35,738 nt of DNA from DATLYF01 sp035575095 (GTDB taxonomy: Bacteria; Pseudomonadota; Gammaproteobacteria; Competibacterales; Competibacteraceae): the NCBI GenBank assembly GCA_035575095.1, contig DATLYF010000015.1, forward strand, positions 1 to 35,738. The letters run 5' to 3'. Under the pieces are notes generated by a model that worked only from the letters and a program-made list of their open reading frames with translations, ran no database searches and was not told where the DNA came from. Below are positions 22,228 to 30,415 of this stretch, piece by piece. The translations under genes and the position numbers were made by a program. Each line of letters starts with the position of its first letter. Position 1 is the stretch's first letter.

Positions 22228-24399
22228 TCAGACCTCCTCTTCCAGCGGCAGCAGCAGCGTGAAGCGGGCGCCCTGGCCGGGTTTCGAGCTCACCGTGAGG
22301 CTGCCCTTGTGCTGCTCGGTGACTATGAAATAGGACACCGATAGGCCCAACCCGGTGCCCACCCCCACCTCCTTGGTGGTGAAGAACGGCTCGAACACGC
22401 GCCGGCGCACCGACTCCTCCATGCCAGGTCCATTGTCGATCACCTCGATGCTGGCGTAGCCCAGTTCGCGACGGGTGCGCAGGGTCAGGATAGGGAGGGG
22501 GACGTTGGCGGCCAGCATGGCCTGGGCGGCGTTCTTGATGAGGTTGAGCAGCACCTGCTCGATCTCGGTCGGGTCGCAGTACAGACTGGCCAGTTCCGGA
22601 TCGTAGTCGCGTTCGATACGGATGCGCCTGAAATCGTAGTGCTGGCTCAGCTGGTAGTCGTTGGCCGCCAGGCGCAAGGCAGTCTCCAGCAGTTGCCGCG
22701 GGTCGGCATGGCTGAAGCGCAGCTCGGTGCGGCGACTGAAGGTGAGCATGTCGGAGACGATGTGGGCGGCGCGCGCGCCGGCTTCGCGAATGCTGTCGAG
22801 GAAGCGGGGGATGCCGCGGTTCTCCAGGTAGCGCTGCATCAGCTCCATGTCCAGGCCGAGGGCGGCCGCCACCTGGCGGTTCTTGTCCTGATCGGGGGCC
22901 AAGCGCCGCTGGATGTTCTGTGCGGCCTGCAGGATCGTGCCCAAGGGGTTGTTGATCTCGTGGGCCATGCCTGCGGCCAGTCCGCCCACCGACAGCATCT
23001 TCTCCGCCTGTACCATCATCTCCTCGATCTTGACCCGGGCACTGACGTCGTCGACGCGGATCACTGCGCCCAGCGTGTTTTCGGCTACCAAAGGATAGAC
23101 CATCACATCCAGGTGCTGGGTACGGCCGTCCACCTCGACGCTGAGGCGCTGCGGCTTGACCGTGCGCTGTTCGCGGATGGCCTGCTCCACCTGCTGGCGA
23201 TAGCCGCGCAGCTGCGGGAAGACCTCGGTGAAGTGCAGGCCCCGCGCCTGGCGCCAGGACAGTCCGCTGGTCTTGGCCGCGTGACGGTTCCAGTCCACCA
23301 GATAGCCCGCAGTATCCACGCCGAGCAGGATGGAGGGCATGGAGTCGATGACGTTCTTCAGGTAGATGCGGGTACGCCGCGCCTGCTCCTCGGCCGCTTT
23401 TTGCTCGCTGATGTCGGTGATCAGCCCTTCCAGGAACAAGAGTTCGCCTTGCTCACCGTAGACGCCGCAGCCCTGTTCCCAGACCCATTTCTCCTGCTCG
23501 TCGGCGCAGCGGATGCGGTAGGTCAGGCGATAGGGCTGGCGGGCCTGGAGCGCCGCCGCAATGGTCTCGTGCACCCGGTTGATGTCCTGCGGATGGATGA
23601 GATCGGCGAAGCCCGGCTCACGGTTGCGCAGCAGCTGCTCGGCGGAATAGCCGGTGAGGGCCAGGCAGCCGTCGCTGACGAATTCCATGGCGTAGCCCGA
23701 CGGCGGCTGGCAGCGGTAGGCCATGCCGGGCAGGTTGCCGAGCAAGGTAGCGAGCATGCGCTGGCTCTCCTGCAGGGCGCGCTCGGCCAGCTTCTGCTCG
23801 GTGATGTCGGTGCCCACGCCGACATAGCCGATAAAGCGTCCGCTGCGGTCGAACACTGGATTGCCGCTGATCTTGAAGTAGCGCTGCGTGGGCGGGTCGC
23901 CGGGAATGTGGGCAAGGTAGACGAAGTTGCGAAAGGGCTGGCGGCTCTCCAGGGTCTCGCGGTGGCGGCGCCACAGTTGCGGATCGTCCTCGGGGCCGGC
24001 CAGCTCCCAGCGGGCATGCCCGAGGATGCGCGCCGGCGTGACGCCGGTCAGGTGGTAGAAGCGCGGAGAGAGGTAACGGAAGCGCAGGTCGGCGTCCATC
24101 TCCCAGATCCAGTCGCTGGCGGCGTCAGTCAGCAGAGCAAAGCGCCGTTCCCGTTCCAGCTGCGCCTGCAGTAGTTGCCCCTCGCGACGCCACTGGCGAT
24201 GGGCCCAGAAGGCCAGCAGCAACACGCTGGGCAGCACGATCAGGGCATCCTTGAGGGCGTGCAGCCAGTGCAGGTCCGGCCGCTCCGCAACGCGCAGCAG
24301 CGCGGTGTCCCAGGCCGTCAGCGCTAGCGCCATCAGGGTCAGGTAGAGGACAATGGGCAGGTAGCGGGTGCGCGGGGGTGGTGTGACGAAATACGGCAT
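22228..24399 (-). CDS. Membrane sensor histidine kinase with three PAS domains
   Basis: This 723-residue kinase has two N-terminal membrane helices (about 13-33 and 50-67) with a short external loop, then a coiled coil. Three PAS/PAC modules follow at about 85-205, 215-335 and 345-458. The dimerisation domain carries phosphoacceptor His480 (AHEINNPLGT, NtrB-like). The ATPase domain has the N box NLIKNAAQAM, G1 DNGPGM and G2 GTGLGLS, so it should be active. ATG 24399 is preferred because AGGA lies nine bases upstream; ATG 24408 and 24438 are possible. The signal is unknown. The operon order kinase-phosphatase-STAS defines the pathway. Confidence 0.92.
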   Translation of the reverse strand: MPYFVTPPPRTRYLPIVLYLTLMALALTAWDTALLRVAERPDLHWLHALKDALIVLPSVLLLAFWAHRQWRREGQLLQAQLERERRFALLTDAASDWIWEMDADLRFRYLSPRFYHLTGVTPARILGHARWELAGPEDDPQLWRRHRETLESRQPFRNFVYLAHIPGDPPTQRYFKISGNPVFDRSGRFIGYVGVGTDITEQKLAERALQESQRMLATLLGNLPGMAYRCQPPSGYAMEFVSDGCLALTGYSAEQLLRNREPGFADLIHPQDINRVHETIAAALQARQPYRLTYRIRCADEQEKWVWEQGCGVYGEQGELLFLEGLITDISEQKAAEEQARRTRIYLKNVIDSMPSILLGVDTAGYLVDWNRHAAKTSGLSWRQARGLHFTEVFPQLRGYRQQVEQAIREQRTVKPQRLSVEVDGRTQHLDVMVYPLVAENTLGAVIRVDDVSARVKIEEMMVQAEKMLSVGGLAAGMAHEINNPLGTILQAAQNIQRRLAPDQDKNRQVAAALGLDMELMQRYLENRGIPRFLDSIREAGARAAHIVSDMLTFSRRTELRFSHADPRQLLETALRLAANDYQLSQHYDFRRIRIERDYDPELASLYCDPTEIEQVLLNLIKNAAQAMLAANVPLPILTLRTRRELGYASIEVIDNGPGMEESVRRRVFEPFFTTKEVGVGTGLGLSVSYFIVTEQHKGSLTVSSKPGQGARFTLLLPLEEEV

Positions 24400-24489
24400 C
24401 GCAAGCATTCCTGAATGCCCCGCGGCGGCGGAGCACATAAGGCTAGCCTAGCGCAATGCGAATTGTCATGAAACAAGTCGGTGAATGGT

Positions 24490-24495
24490 GGAGGT
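24490..24495 (+). promoter_or_regulatory. Ribosome binding site that decides the nagZ start
   Basis: GGAGGT is followed after seven bases by GTG 24503, giving a protein that begins SLGPLMLGVEG, as NagZ homologues do. The upstream in-frame ATG at 24485 has no comparable site. Confidence 0.6.
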
Positions 24496-24502
24496 GCCGC
24501 GC

Positions 24503-25552
24503 GTGTCCCTGGGGCCTCTGATGCTGGGTGTGGAGGGATTGGCGCTGAGCGCCGAAGAGCGCGACATCCTGCGACATCCTCTGGTGGGCGGGGTGATCCT
24601 GTTCAGCCGCAATTATCACGACCCCGAGCAGCTCACCGCTCTGGTGACGGCCATCCATGCTCTGCGCCAGCCACGCCTGCTGGTGGGGGTGGACCAGGAG
24701 GGGGGGCGGGTGCAGCGCTTTCGCGACGGTTTCACCCGTTTGCCGGCGCCGCGTCGGCTGGGCGAGATCTACGACCACGACCGCATCAAGGCCAGGCAGT
24801 TGGCGCGGGTCACCGGCTGGCTGATGGCCGCCGAGCTGCGCGCCGTGGGAGTGGACTTCAGCTTCGCTCCGGTGCTCGACCTGGACTGGGGCAAGAGCGC
24901 AGTGATCGGCGACCGCGCCCTGCATCGTAACCCGGAGGCGGTGGCCGAGCTCGCCCACGCCTATATGAGCGGCATGCAGAAGGCGGGCATGGAGGCGGTG
25001 GGCAAGCACTTCCCCGGTCACGGCTTCGTCGCCGCCGACTCCCACCATGTCCTGCCGGTGGACGCACGCGACTACGCCGACATCGCCGGCGCCGACCTGG
25101 TCGCCTTCGAGCGCATGGTACGCTACGGCCTAGCTGGCATCATGCCTGCCCACGTGGTCTACCCCTGCATCGATGCCGAGCGCAGCGCCGGTTTCTCGCC
25201 GCTCTGGCTGCAGCGCATTCTGCGTCAGACCCTGGGCTTCCGCGGTGCCATCTTCAGCGACGACCTGGATATGGCCGCAGCGGTGGCTGGCGGCGACCCC
25301 CTCAGTCGCGCCCGGGCGGCGCTGGCGGCCGGCTGCGACATGCTGCTGTGCTGCAACGAGCGCGCTACGGCGCTGGCCATCTTGCGCGGCCTGGAGGACC
25401 CCCATGATCCGGTGGCGCATCTGCGCCTGGCCCGCTTCCACGGCCGCGGCAAGCTGGACCGGGCGAGCCTGCAGCGCTCCCAGGTCTGGCGCCGGGCTGC
25501 CCGTCTGGTCCAGGACTACGATGCTTTTCCGTTGCTGGATATGGACATCTGA
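24503..25552 (+). CDS. nagZ: Beta-N-acetylhexosaminidase
   Basis: This 349-residue cytoplasmic glycoside hydrolase of family 3 removes N-acetylglucosamine from anhydro-muropeptides during cell-wall recycling. Characteristic features are the opening GPLMLGVEG, GVDQEGGRVQRF at 62-73, the substrate-binding KHFPGHG at 168-174 with DSH at 179-181, and the nucleophile motif FSDDLDM at 251-257. GTG 24503 is preferred to ATG 24485 because of the ribosome site at 24490 and homologous N-termini. It is divergent from the sensor kinase. Downstream are the DsrE-like, hpt and methylthioinosine phosphorylase genes; nagZ next to the latter is also seen in Pseudomonas. Confidence 0.95.
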   Translation: MSLGPLMLGVEGLALSAEERDILRHPLVGGVILFSRNYHDPEQLTALVTAIHALRQPRLLVGVDQEGGRVQRFRDGFTRLPAPRRLGEIYDHDRIKARQLARVTGWLMAAELRAVGVDFSFAPVLDLDWGKSAVIGDRALHRNPEAVAELAHAYMSGMQKAGMEAVGKHFPGHGFVAADSHHVLPVDARDYADIAGADLVAFERMVRYGLAGIMPAHVVYPCIDAERSAGFSPLWLQRILRQTLGFRGAIFSDDLDMAAAVAGGDPLSRARAALAAGCDMLLCCNERATALAILRGLEDPHDPVAHLRLARFHGRGKLDRASLQRSQVWRRAARLVQDYDAFPLLDMDI

Positions 25553-25587
25553 GCCGGTTCGGGATGGTGTTGTCACAGTGCGACCCC

Positions 25588-25593
25588 TATAAT
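25588..25593 (+). promoter_or_regulatory. -10 element before the DsrE-like gene
   Basis: A perfect TATAAT lies 47 bases upstream of the start of the next gene, in the 88-base gap after nagZ. A TTGTCA upstream is only 12 bases away, too close for a standard -35, so recognition may depend on another element. It suggests that the salvage genes have their own promoter. Confidence 0.45.
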
Positions 25594-25640
25594 GCCGCGC
25601 TTTCCCAGCTATATCCCCGACGAGGACGCGAACACCGCCG

Positions 25641-26009
25641 ATGGCCAACAAGCTGCTGATCGTCATGATCAATGCCGATCCCGGCACGCCCGCCGTGCTG
25701 GAGGCGCCCCTGTCCCAGGCCGCCGCCGCCGCCGCCATGGAATACGAGGTGGAGGTGGTGCTGGGCGGACGTGCCGCGGTGCTGGCGCAGCCGGGCGTGG
25801 CCGCCGGCATCGCCCTGCCGGACGAGGTCGGACGCACGGTCTACGATCTGATTCGCGACGCTCACCACGCCGGGGTACGCTTCAAGCTCTTCGCCGGGCG
25901 TCCCGATGGCCGCGTCGGCAAACCGATCCCGGAGATCGAGGCGATCGTGGGCAGTGCCTACCTCGTCTCCGAGGCCATGGACGACGATACCGTCACCTTC
26001 ACCTACTGA
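25641..26009 (+). CDS. DsrE/peroxiredoxin-like family protein
   Basis: This 122-residue protein has the DsrE-fold pattern: strand MANKLLIVMINADPG, a helical AVLEAPLSQAAAAAAM, strand YEVEVVLGG, then HAGVRFKLFAGRPDG and a C-terminal VGSAYLVSEAMDDDTVTFTY. The active-site cysteine used for sulfur relay in DsrE and TusD is absent; indeed I see no cysteine in the protein. It is therefore not a sulfur carrier of the classical type. Homologues of this kind are often located beside purine salvage genes in sulfur-oxidising gammaproteobacteria, but no function is established. It precedes hpt by 18 bases. Confidence 0.75.
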   Translation: MANKLLIVMINADPGTPAVLEAPLSQAAAAAAMEYEVEVVLGGRAAVLAQPGVAAGIALPDEVGRTVYDLIRDAHHAGVRFKLFAGRPDGRVGKPIPEIEAIVGSAYLVSEAMDDDTVTFTY

Positions 26010-26027
26010 ACCCGGGAGGCGGATGCC

Positions 26028-26588
26028 ATGAACCTGCCCATCAGCCAAGAACACGCTCAGGCCGTGCTGCGCGAGGCCGATCTGCTCTGCTCCGAGGCCG
26101 AGGTGCAGGCCGCCCTGGACCGCATGGCCGAAGCTATCACCGCCCGGCTCGGCGACCAGGATCCAGTGGTGCTGGTGGTGATGAACGGCGCCCTGATCCC
26201 CGCCGGCCATCTGCTCACCCGCCTGCATTTTCCCTTCAAGGTGGGCTATCTACACGCCACCCGCTACCGCGGCGATACCCGCGGCGGCGAACTGTACTGG
26301 GTGGCGCGCCCCAGCCAGCCGGTGGAGGGGCGGGTAGTGTTGGTGGTGGACGATATCTTCGACGAGGGCCTGACCCTCAAGGCCATCCTCGACGATCTGC
26401 GCGGCGCCGGAGTCAAGGCCCTGTACAGCGCAGTGCTGGTGAACAAGCGGCATGAGCGCAAGGCGCCCGGGCTGAAGGTGGATTTCGTCGGCCTCGAGGT
26501 GCCCGACCGCTACGTGTTCGGCTGCGGCATGGATTACAAGGAGTACTGGCGCAACCTGCCCGGCATCTACGCCGTCAAGGAGGGCTGA
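26028..26588 (+). CDS. hpt: Hypoxanthine-guanine phosphoribosyltransferase
   Basis: This 186-residue purine salvage enzyme joins hypoxanthine or guanine to PRPP. The PRPP-binding motif is VVLVVDDIFDEGLTLK at 103-118, with a pyrophosphate loop VMNGALIPAG at 51-60 and a flexible-loop region around YRGDTRGGELYW. CCGGGAGGCGG precedes the ATG. It is followed four bases later by the methylthioinosine phosphorylase. The pairing makes biochemical sense: the phosphorylase releases hypoxanthine, which this enzyme converts to IMP (inference from known reactions). Confidence 0.93.
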   Translation: MNLPISQEHAQAVLREADLLCSEAEVQAALDRMAEAITARLGDQDPVVLVVMNGALIPAGHLLTRLHFPFKVGYLHATRYRGDTRGGELYWVARPSQPVEGRVVLVVDDIFDEGLTLKAILDDLRGAGVKALYSAVLVNKRHERKAPGLKVDFVGLEVPDRYVFGCGMDYKEYWRNLPGIYAVKEG

Positions 26589-26592
26589 GGAC

Positions 26593-27339
26593 ATGGCCAA
26601 CGCACTGCTGGCGATCATTGGCGGCACCGGCCTGACCTCCCTGGAGGGGCTGGAGATCACCGGCCGCGAGGTGGTGTCCACGCCCTACGGCGAGCCCTCG
26701 GGACCGCTCACTCACGGCAAGTTATTCCAGCGCGAGGTGGTGTTCCTGCCGCGCCATGGCCATCACCACACCATCCCGCCGCACAGGATCAACTACCGCG
26801 CCAACATCTGGGCGCTCAAGCACATCGGCGTGGAGCGCATCATCGCCGTGGCTGCGGTAGGCGGCATCACCGCTGAGATGGCGCCGGGGCGGCTGGTGTT
26901 TCCGGATCAGATCATCGACTACACCTGGGGACGCTACCACACCTTCTTCGAGGAGAACCTGGAGCAGGTTGTCCACGTCGACTTCACCGCACCCTATTGT
27001 CCACAACTGCGCCAGGCCCTGATCCAGGCCGCGCGCGCGGCCCAACTGGGGGCCAGCGAGCGCGGTACCTACGGCGCTACCCAGGGACCACGCCTGGAAA
27101 CCGCCGCCGAGATCGCCCGCATGGAGCGCGACGGCTGCGACATCGTCGGCATGACCGGTATGCCCGAGGCGGCGCTGGCCCGCGAGCTCAAGCTGTCCTA
27201 CGCCACCTGCGCGGTGGTGGTGAACTGGGCGGCGGGCAAGAGCGCCGGGCCCATCACCATGGACGAGATCCAGCAGCACCTCCAGGTCGGCATGGGCAAG
27301 GTACGCACCTTGCTGCAGAACGTACTGGCACAGCCGTGA
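26593..27339 (+). CDS. S-methyl-5'-thioinosine phosphorylase
   Basis: This 248-residue enzyme of the MTA phosphorylase/PNP family has the phosphate site GGTGLT at 10-15 and PRHG at about 53-56, the AAVGGI segment near 87-92, and GPRLETAAEI around 169-178. The base-site region TGMPEAALARELKLSYA and VVVNWAAG matches the Pseudomonas aeruginosa enzyme (PA3004), which prefers methylthioinosine to methylthioadenosine. It should cleave methylthioinosine from polyamine or quorum-signal synthesis into hypoxanthine and methylthioribose-1-phosphate. The neighbouring hpt recycles the hypoxanthine. Substrate choice between MTI and MTA is by resemblance. Confidence 0.9.
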   Translation: MANALLAIIGGTGLTSLEGLEITGREVVSTPYGEPSGPLTHGKLFQREVVFLPRHGHHHTIPPHRINYRANIWALKHIGVERIIAVAAVGGITAEMAPGRLVFPDQIIDYTWGRYHTFFEENLEQVVHVDFTAPYCPQLRQALIQAARAAQLGASERGTYGATQGPRLETAAEIARMERDGCDIVGMTGMPEAALARELKLSYATCAVVVNWAAGKSAGPITMDEIQQHLQVGMGKVRTLLQNVLAQP

Positions 27340-27349
27340 ACCGGGTGCG

Positions 27350-27544
27350 ATGATCCTGCTGGCTTATGCCCTGTTGCTCATCGGCGCGCTGGACCTGCTG
27401 CTCGCCTGGGTGTTGTGGCATCGGCGCGCCCCTCAGCCGGAGCTGGCGCGCCAGCTCACCGTACTGCGCTGGGTGACCCTGGCCAGCGGTGCGCTGGCGC
27501 TGCTGGTCGGATTGGCGTTGCTGCTCGGACCCGCCGCGGGCTGA
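27350..27544 (+). CDS. Small two-helix membrane protein
   Basis: This 64-residue protein is almost entirely two hydrophobic helices (about 2-24, MILLAYALLLIGALDLLLAW, and 41-61, WVTLASGALALLVGLALL). A basic loop HRRAPQPELARQ joins them, with an outside or inside-in hairpin topology. It starts ten bases after the phosphorylase stop, so it is probably in the same transcript. There is no strong ribosome site. No known family is recognised and no function is proposed. Confidence 0.68.
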   Translation: MILLAYALLLIGALDLLLAWVLWHRRAPQPELARQLTVLRWVTLASGALALLVGLALLLGPAAG

Positions 27545-27603
27545 GTTCCGGCCCGCCCACTGGCGCCTACCGCGGCGCCCGACACCGCTACCCGAACCGT
27601 CCT

Positions 27604-27670
27604 TGTCGCATAGCGACCCTCATTTGTCGCTGTGCGTCCTCGGTGGCAGTTTTCGGCTGTCGCAATGCGA
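27604..27670. repeat. Three 13-bp operator-like repeats upstream of the BCCT gene
   Basis: TGTCGCATAGCGA (27604-27616), TGTCGCTGTGCGT (27625-27637) and TGTCGCAATGCGA (27658-27670) share the pattern TGTCGCnnnGCGa, each nearly palindromic (TCGC/GCGA around three bases). Starts are 21 and 33 bases apart, about two and three helical turns. They lie 139-205 bases upstream of the transporter start. They are most simply binding sites for a dimeric repressor or activator of that gene. Confidence 0.7.
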
Positions 27671-27808
27671 ATCCAGAGATTAAGGTTGCTTTCTTCGCAC
27701 TCCAGCGAGATTCCACGCCGCCGACAATGACAACACTAGCGGGGCGCGCGCTTGTCATCACGACTGCCGCAGAGCAGCGCAACGCAAGAGAGGAGACTCA
27801 CCACAACC

Positions 27809-29425
27809 ATGAGCAGCTATCCCTCTGCCATCACCATCGCCCGCTCGGGTCCGCTCAAGGGCCTCAATCCGGTCATGGCCTTCTGGTCCAAGTTCATCGT
27901 CCTGGCCCTGATTCTGTTCGGGGCGTTGTGGGCCGACATCGCCAGTTGGCTGTTCACGGCCATCAAGGATTGGATGGTGACCAGTCTCAAGTGGTATTAC
28001 CTGGCCAGCGTGGCCGGCTTCCTGTTCTTCGCCCTGTGGCTGATGTTCAGCCGTTACGGCGATGTGCGCCTGGGCGACGACGACGAGCGCCCGCAGTTTT
28101 CCTATTTCTCCTGGTTCGCCATGCTGTTTAGCGCCGGCATGGGTATCGGCCTGGTATTCTGGTCCATTGCCGAACCCATCTACCATTTCCAGTCCAACCC
28201 TTTCATGCCGGACAGCCTCGCCCGCACTCCCGAGGCGGCTGGCATCGCCATGCGCCTGACCTTCTTCCACTGGGGCTTGCACCCCTGGGGTGTGTTCGCC
28301 GTCACTGGCCTGGCCCTGGCCTACTTCAGCTACCGCTGGGGGCTGCCGCTGACCGTCCGCTCGGCGCTGTATCCGCTGATCGGCGAGCGCATCTACGGCC
28401 CCCTCGGGCACGTTGCCGATGTCCTAGCAGTGCTCGCTACCGTCTTCGGCGTCGCCACCTCGCTCGGCCTGGGGGTACAGCAGATGGCCACCGGCCTATA
28501 CGAGCTGACCGGCTCCACCCTATTCGTCGATCAGGTGGTCAAAGACGGTGTCGTCACCAGCACCCCCAACCTGACTGCCATGCTGGTGTTGATCGCGGTG
28601 ATCTCGGCCATCGCCACGCTCTCAGTAGTGTCCGGCGTGGGCCGTGGCGTGAAGCTGCTCAGCGAGCTCAACATCTGGCTGTCGATCATCATCCTGGCCT
28701 TCTTACTGGCCTTCGGCCCGACCCGCTATCTGCTCAATCTACTGCTGCAGGTGACCGGCGACTATCTGGCCGAAGTGATCCCGCTGGGGCTGTGGTCCGA
28801 TGCCAACCAGGACCGGCCCTGGCAGGGCTCCTGGACTGCCTTCTACTGGGGCTGGTGGATTTCCTGGGCGCCTTTCGTTGGCATGTTCATCGCTCGCATC
28901 TCCCGCGGCCGCACCGTGCGCGAGTTCATCCTCGGCGTGCTGCTGGTGCCGACCTTGGTGACCTTCGTCTGGCTGGTGGCCTTCGGTGGCACTGCGCTGC
29001 ACATCGAGCTGTTCGGTAATGGCGGGATCGCCGAGGTGGTGGCGAGCGACCTGACCAGGGCGCTGTACGTCACCTTCGCCAAGATGGACCTGGGCTGGTT
29101 GGGCGGAGCCGCTTCCTTGGTCGCCACCTTGCTCATCGCCACTTATTTCATCACCTCGGCCGACTCCGCCACGCTGGTGGTGACCACCCTGCTGGCCGCG
29201 GGCGATGCCGAGCCGCCCACCGTCCACCGTGCCCTGTGGGGCATGGGTGAGGGGGTGGTAGCCGCCGTGCTGCTGCTGGTGGGTGGGCTGGGGGCGCTGC
29301 AGACCGCTTCCATCACCTCGGCCCTGCCATTCTCGGTGGTGATGCTGCTGATGTGCGTGGGTCTGGTGAAGGCCCTGCGCCAGGAGCCTCTGCGCTATCG
29401 GCCCGCTTCGGTCGGAACGGCCTGA
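27809..29425 (+). CDS. BCCT family betaine/choline/carnitine transporter
   Basis: This 538-residue inner-membrane protein has about twelve helices. The substrate/sodium motif AGMGIGLVFWSIAEP (109-123), HWGLHPWGVFA, and the family signature FYWGWWISWAPFVGMFIARISRGRT are all present. The GMGIG glycine-rich motif is that of sodium-coupled betaine/choline-type carriers such as BetP rather than CaiT. The C-terminus is short (ending RYRPASVGTA), so it lacks the long regulatory tail of BetT or BetP. Import of glycine betaine or a related osmolyte is likely. ATG 27809 follows AGAGAGGAG; the frame to 27752 has a poor N-terminus. A strong terminator follows. Confidence 0.92.
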   Translation: MSSYPSAITIARSGPLKGLNPVMAFWSKFIVLALILFGALWADIASWLFTAIKDWMVTSLKWYYLASVAGFLFFALWLMFSRYGDVRLGDDDERPQFSYFSWFAMLFSAGMGIGLVFWSIAEPIYHFQSNPFMPDSLARTPEAAGIAMRLTFFHWGLHPWGVFAVTGLALAYFSYRWGLPLTVRSALYPLIGERIYGPLGHVADVLAVLATVFGVATSLGLGVQQMATGLYELTGSTLFVDQVVKDGVVTSTPNLTAMLVLIAVISAIATLSVVSGVGRGVKLLSELNIWLSIIILAFLLAFGPTRYLLNLLLQVTGDYLAEVIPLGLWSDANQDRPWQGSWTAFYWGWWISWAPFVGMFIARISRGRTVREFILGVLLVPTLVTFVWLVAFGGTALHIELFGNGGIAEVVASDLTRALYVTFAKMDLGWLGGAASLVATLLIATYFITSADSATLVVTTLLAAGDAEPPTVHRALWGMGEGVVAAVLLLVGGLGALQTASITSALPFSVVMLLMCVGLVKALRQEPLRYRPASVGTA

Positions 29426-29432
29426 GCCTTCC

Positions 29433-29463
29433 GCCCCCGCCCGCTACCGGGCGGGGGCTTTCC
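29433..29463 (+). terminator. Rho-independent terminator after BCCT gene
   Basis: GCCCCCGCCCG (29433-29443), loop CTAC, CGGGCGGGGGC (29448-29458) form a perfect 11-bp GC stem followed by TTTCCCC. It is seven bases after the transporter stop. The T-tract is short. Confidence 0.85.
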
Positions 29464-29543
29464 CCGTGGCCAGGCACTTGCACCGCTGCCCCGATCCCGC
29501 ACAATAACCGATTCAGCCGCAGAGTCGTGAAGTGAGGATGTCG

Positions 29544-30410
29544 ATGGCCGCCACGCCGTTACGCGAGATGAGCGCCGCCCAGTTCCTGGCCCAGGAGCAC
29601 AAGCGCGTCACCCTGATGGGCATGTCCGGGGTGGGCAAGACCACACTCGCCCGCGTGCTGCCCAAGAGCGCCTGGTTCCACTACTCGGCGGACTACCGCA
29701 TCGGCACCCGCTACCTGGACGAGCCGATCCTCGACAATATCAAGAAGATGGCCATGCAGGTGCCGTTTCTGGCGGAGTTGCTGCGCTCGGACTCGATCTA
29801 CATCTGCCACAACATCACCGTGGAGAACCTGTCGCCCATCTCCACCTTCCTCGGCATGGTGGGCAACCCCACCCTGGGCGGCCTTAGCCTGGAGGAGTTC
29901 AAGCGACGGCTGGCCCTGCACCGCGACGCCGAGATCCGCGCCATGTACGACGTGCGCGACTTCATCCACAAGGCCCGCGACATTTACGGCTACGCCCATT
30001 TCCTCCACGACGCCTCGGGCAGCTTGTGCGAGCTGGACGACGAGGCCACCTGGGCGCGGCTGGCCGAGGACACCATCATCGTCTACCTGCGCGCCCCCGA
30101 AGCCATGCGCGAGGAACTGGTGCGCCGCGCCATCGCCCATCCCAAGCCACTGTACTACCAGGCACGCTTTCTCGACGAAGCCCTGGCCGAGTACATGAGC
30201 GAGAAGGATCTCACCAGCACGGCGCTGATCGATCCGGCCGACTTCGTGCGCTGGGTGTTCCCGCGCCTGGTGGCGCATCGCCTGCCGCTATACCAGTACA
30301 TCGCCGACCATTATGGTGTCACCGTGGATGCCAGCCGTGTCACCGATGTGCACGACGAAGCCGATTTCCTCAACCTCATCGCCGAGGCCCTGGACGCCCG
30401 GAGGAGCTGA
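29544..30410 (+). CDS. Unknown P-loop ATPase/kinase-like protein
   Basis: This 288-residue soluble protein has a clear Walker A GMSGVGKTT at 26-34 after a beta strand (HKRVTLM). Recognisable segments are FHYSADYRIGTRYL (about 46-59), SIYICHNITVENLSPIS, FLHDASGSLCELDD and TIIVYLRAPE, a pattern like small-molecule kinases of the shikimate/adenylate type with a possible Walker B in TIIVYL. I do not know a characterised homologue. ATG 29544 is preferred over 29532 (GTG) and 29538 because GTGAGG lies at the right distance. Its stop is five bases before metA, so the two are co-transcribed. A role in methionine or sulfur metabolism is only a suggestion. Confidence 0.75.
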   Translation: MAATPLREMSAAQFLAQEHKRVTLMGMSGVGKTTLARVLPKSAWFHYSADYRIGTRYLDEPILDNIKKMAMQVPFLAELLRSDSIYICHNITVENLSPISTFLGMVGNPTLGGLSLEEFKRRLALHRDAEIRAMYDVRDFIHKARDIYGYAHFLHDASGSLCELDDEATWARLAEDTIIVYLRAPEAMREELVRRAIAHPKPLYYQARFLDEALAEYMSEKDLTSTALIDPADFVRWVFPRLVAHRLPLYQYIADHYGVTVDASRVTDVHDEADFLNLIAEALDARRS

Positions 30411-30415
30411 ATACG

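Noticed and set aside
22639..24174. 511-codon plus-strand frame opposite the sensor kinase.
   Set aside because: Shadow of the kinase gene; no domain and no ribosome site.
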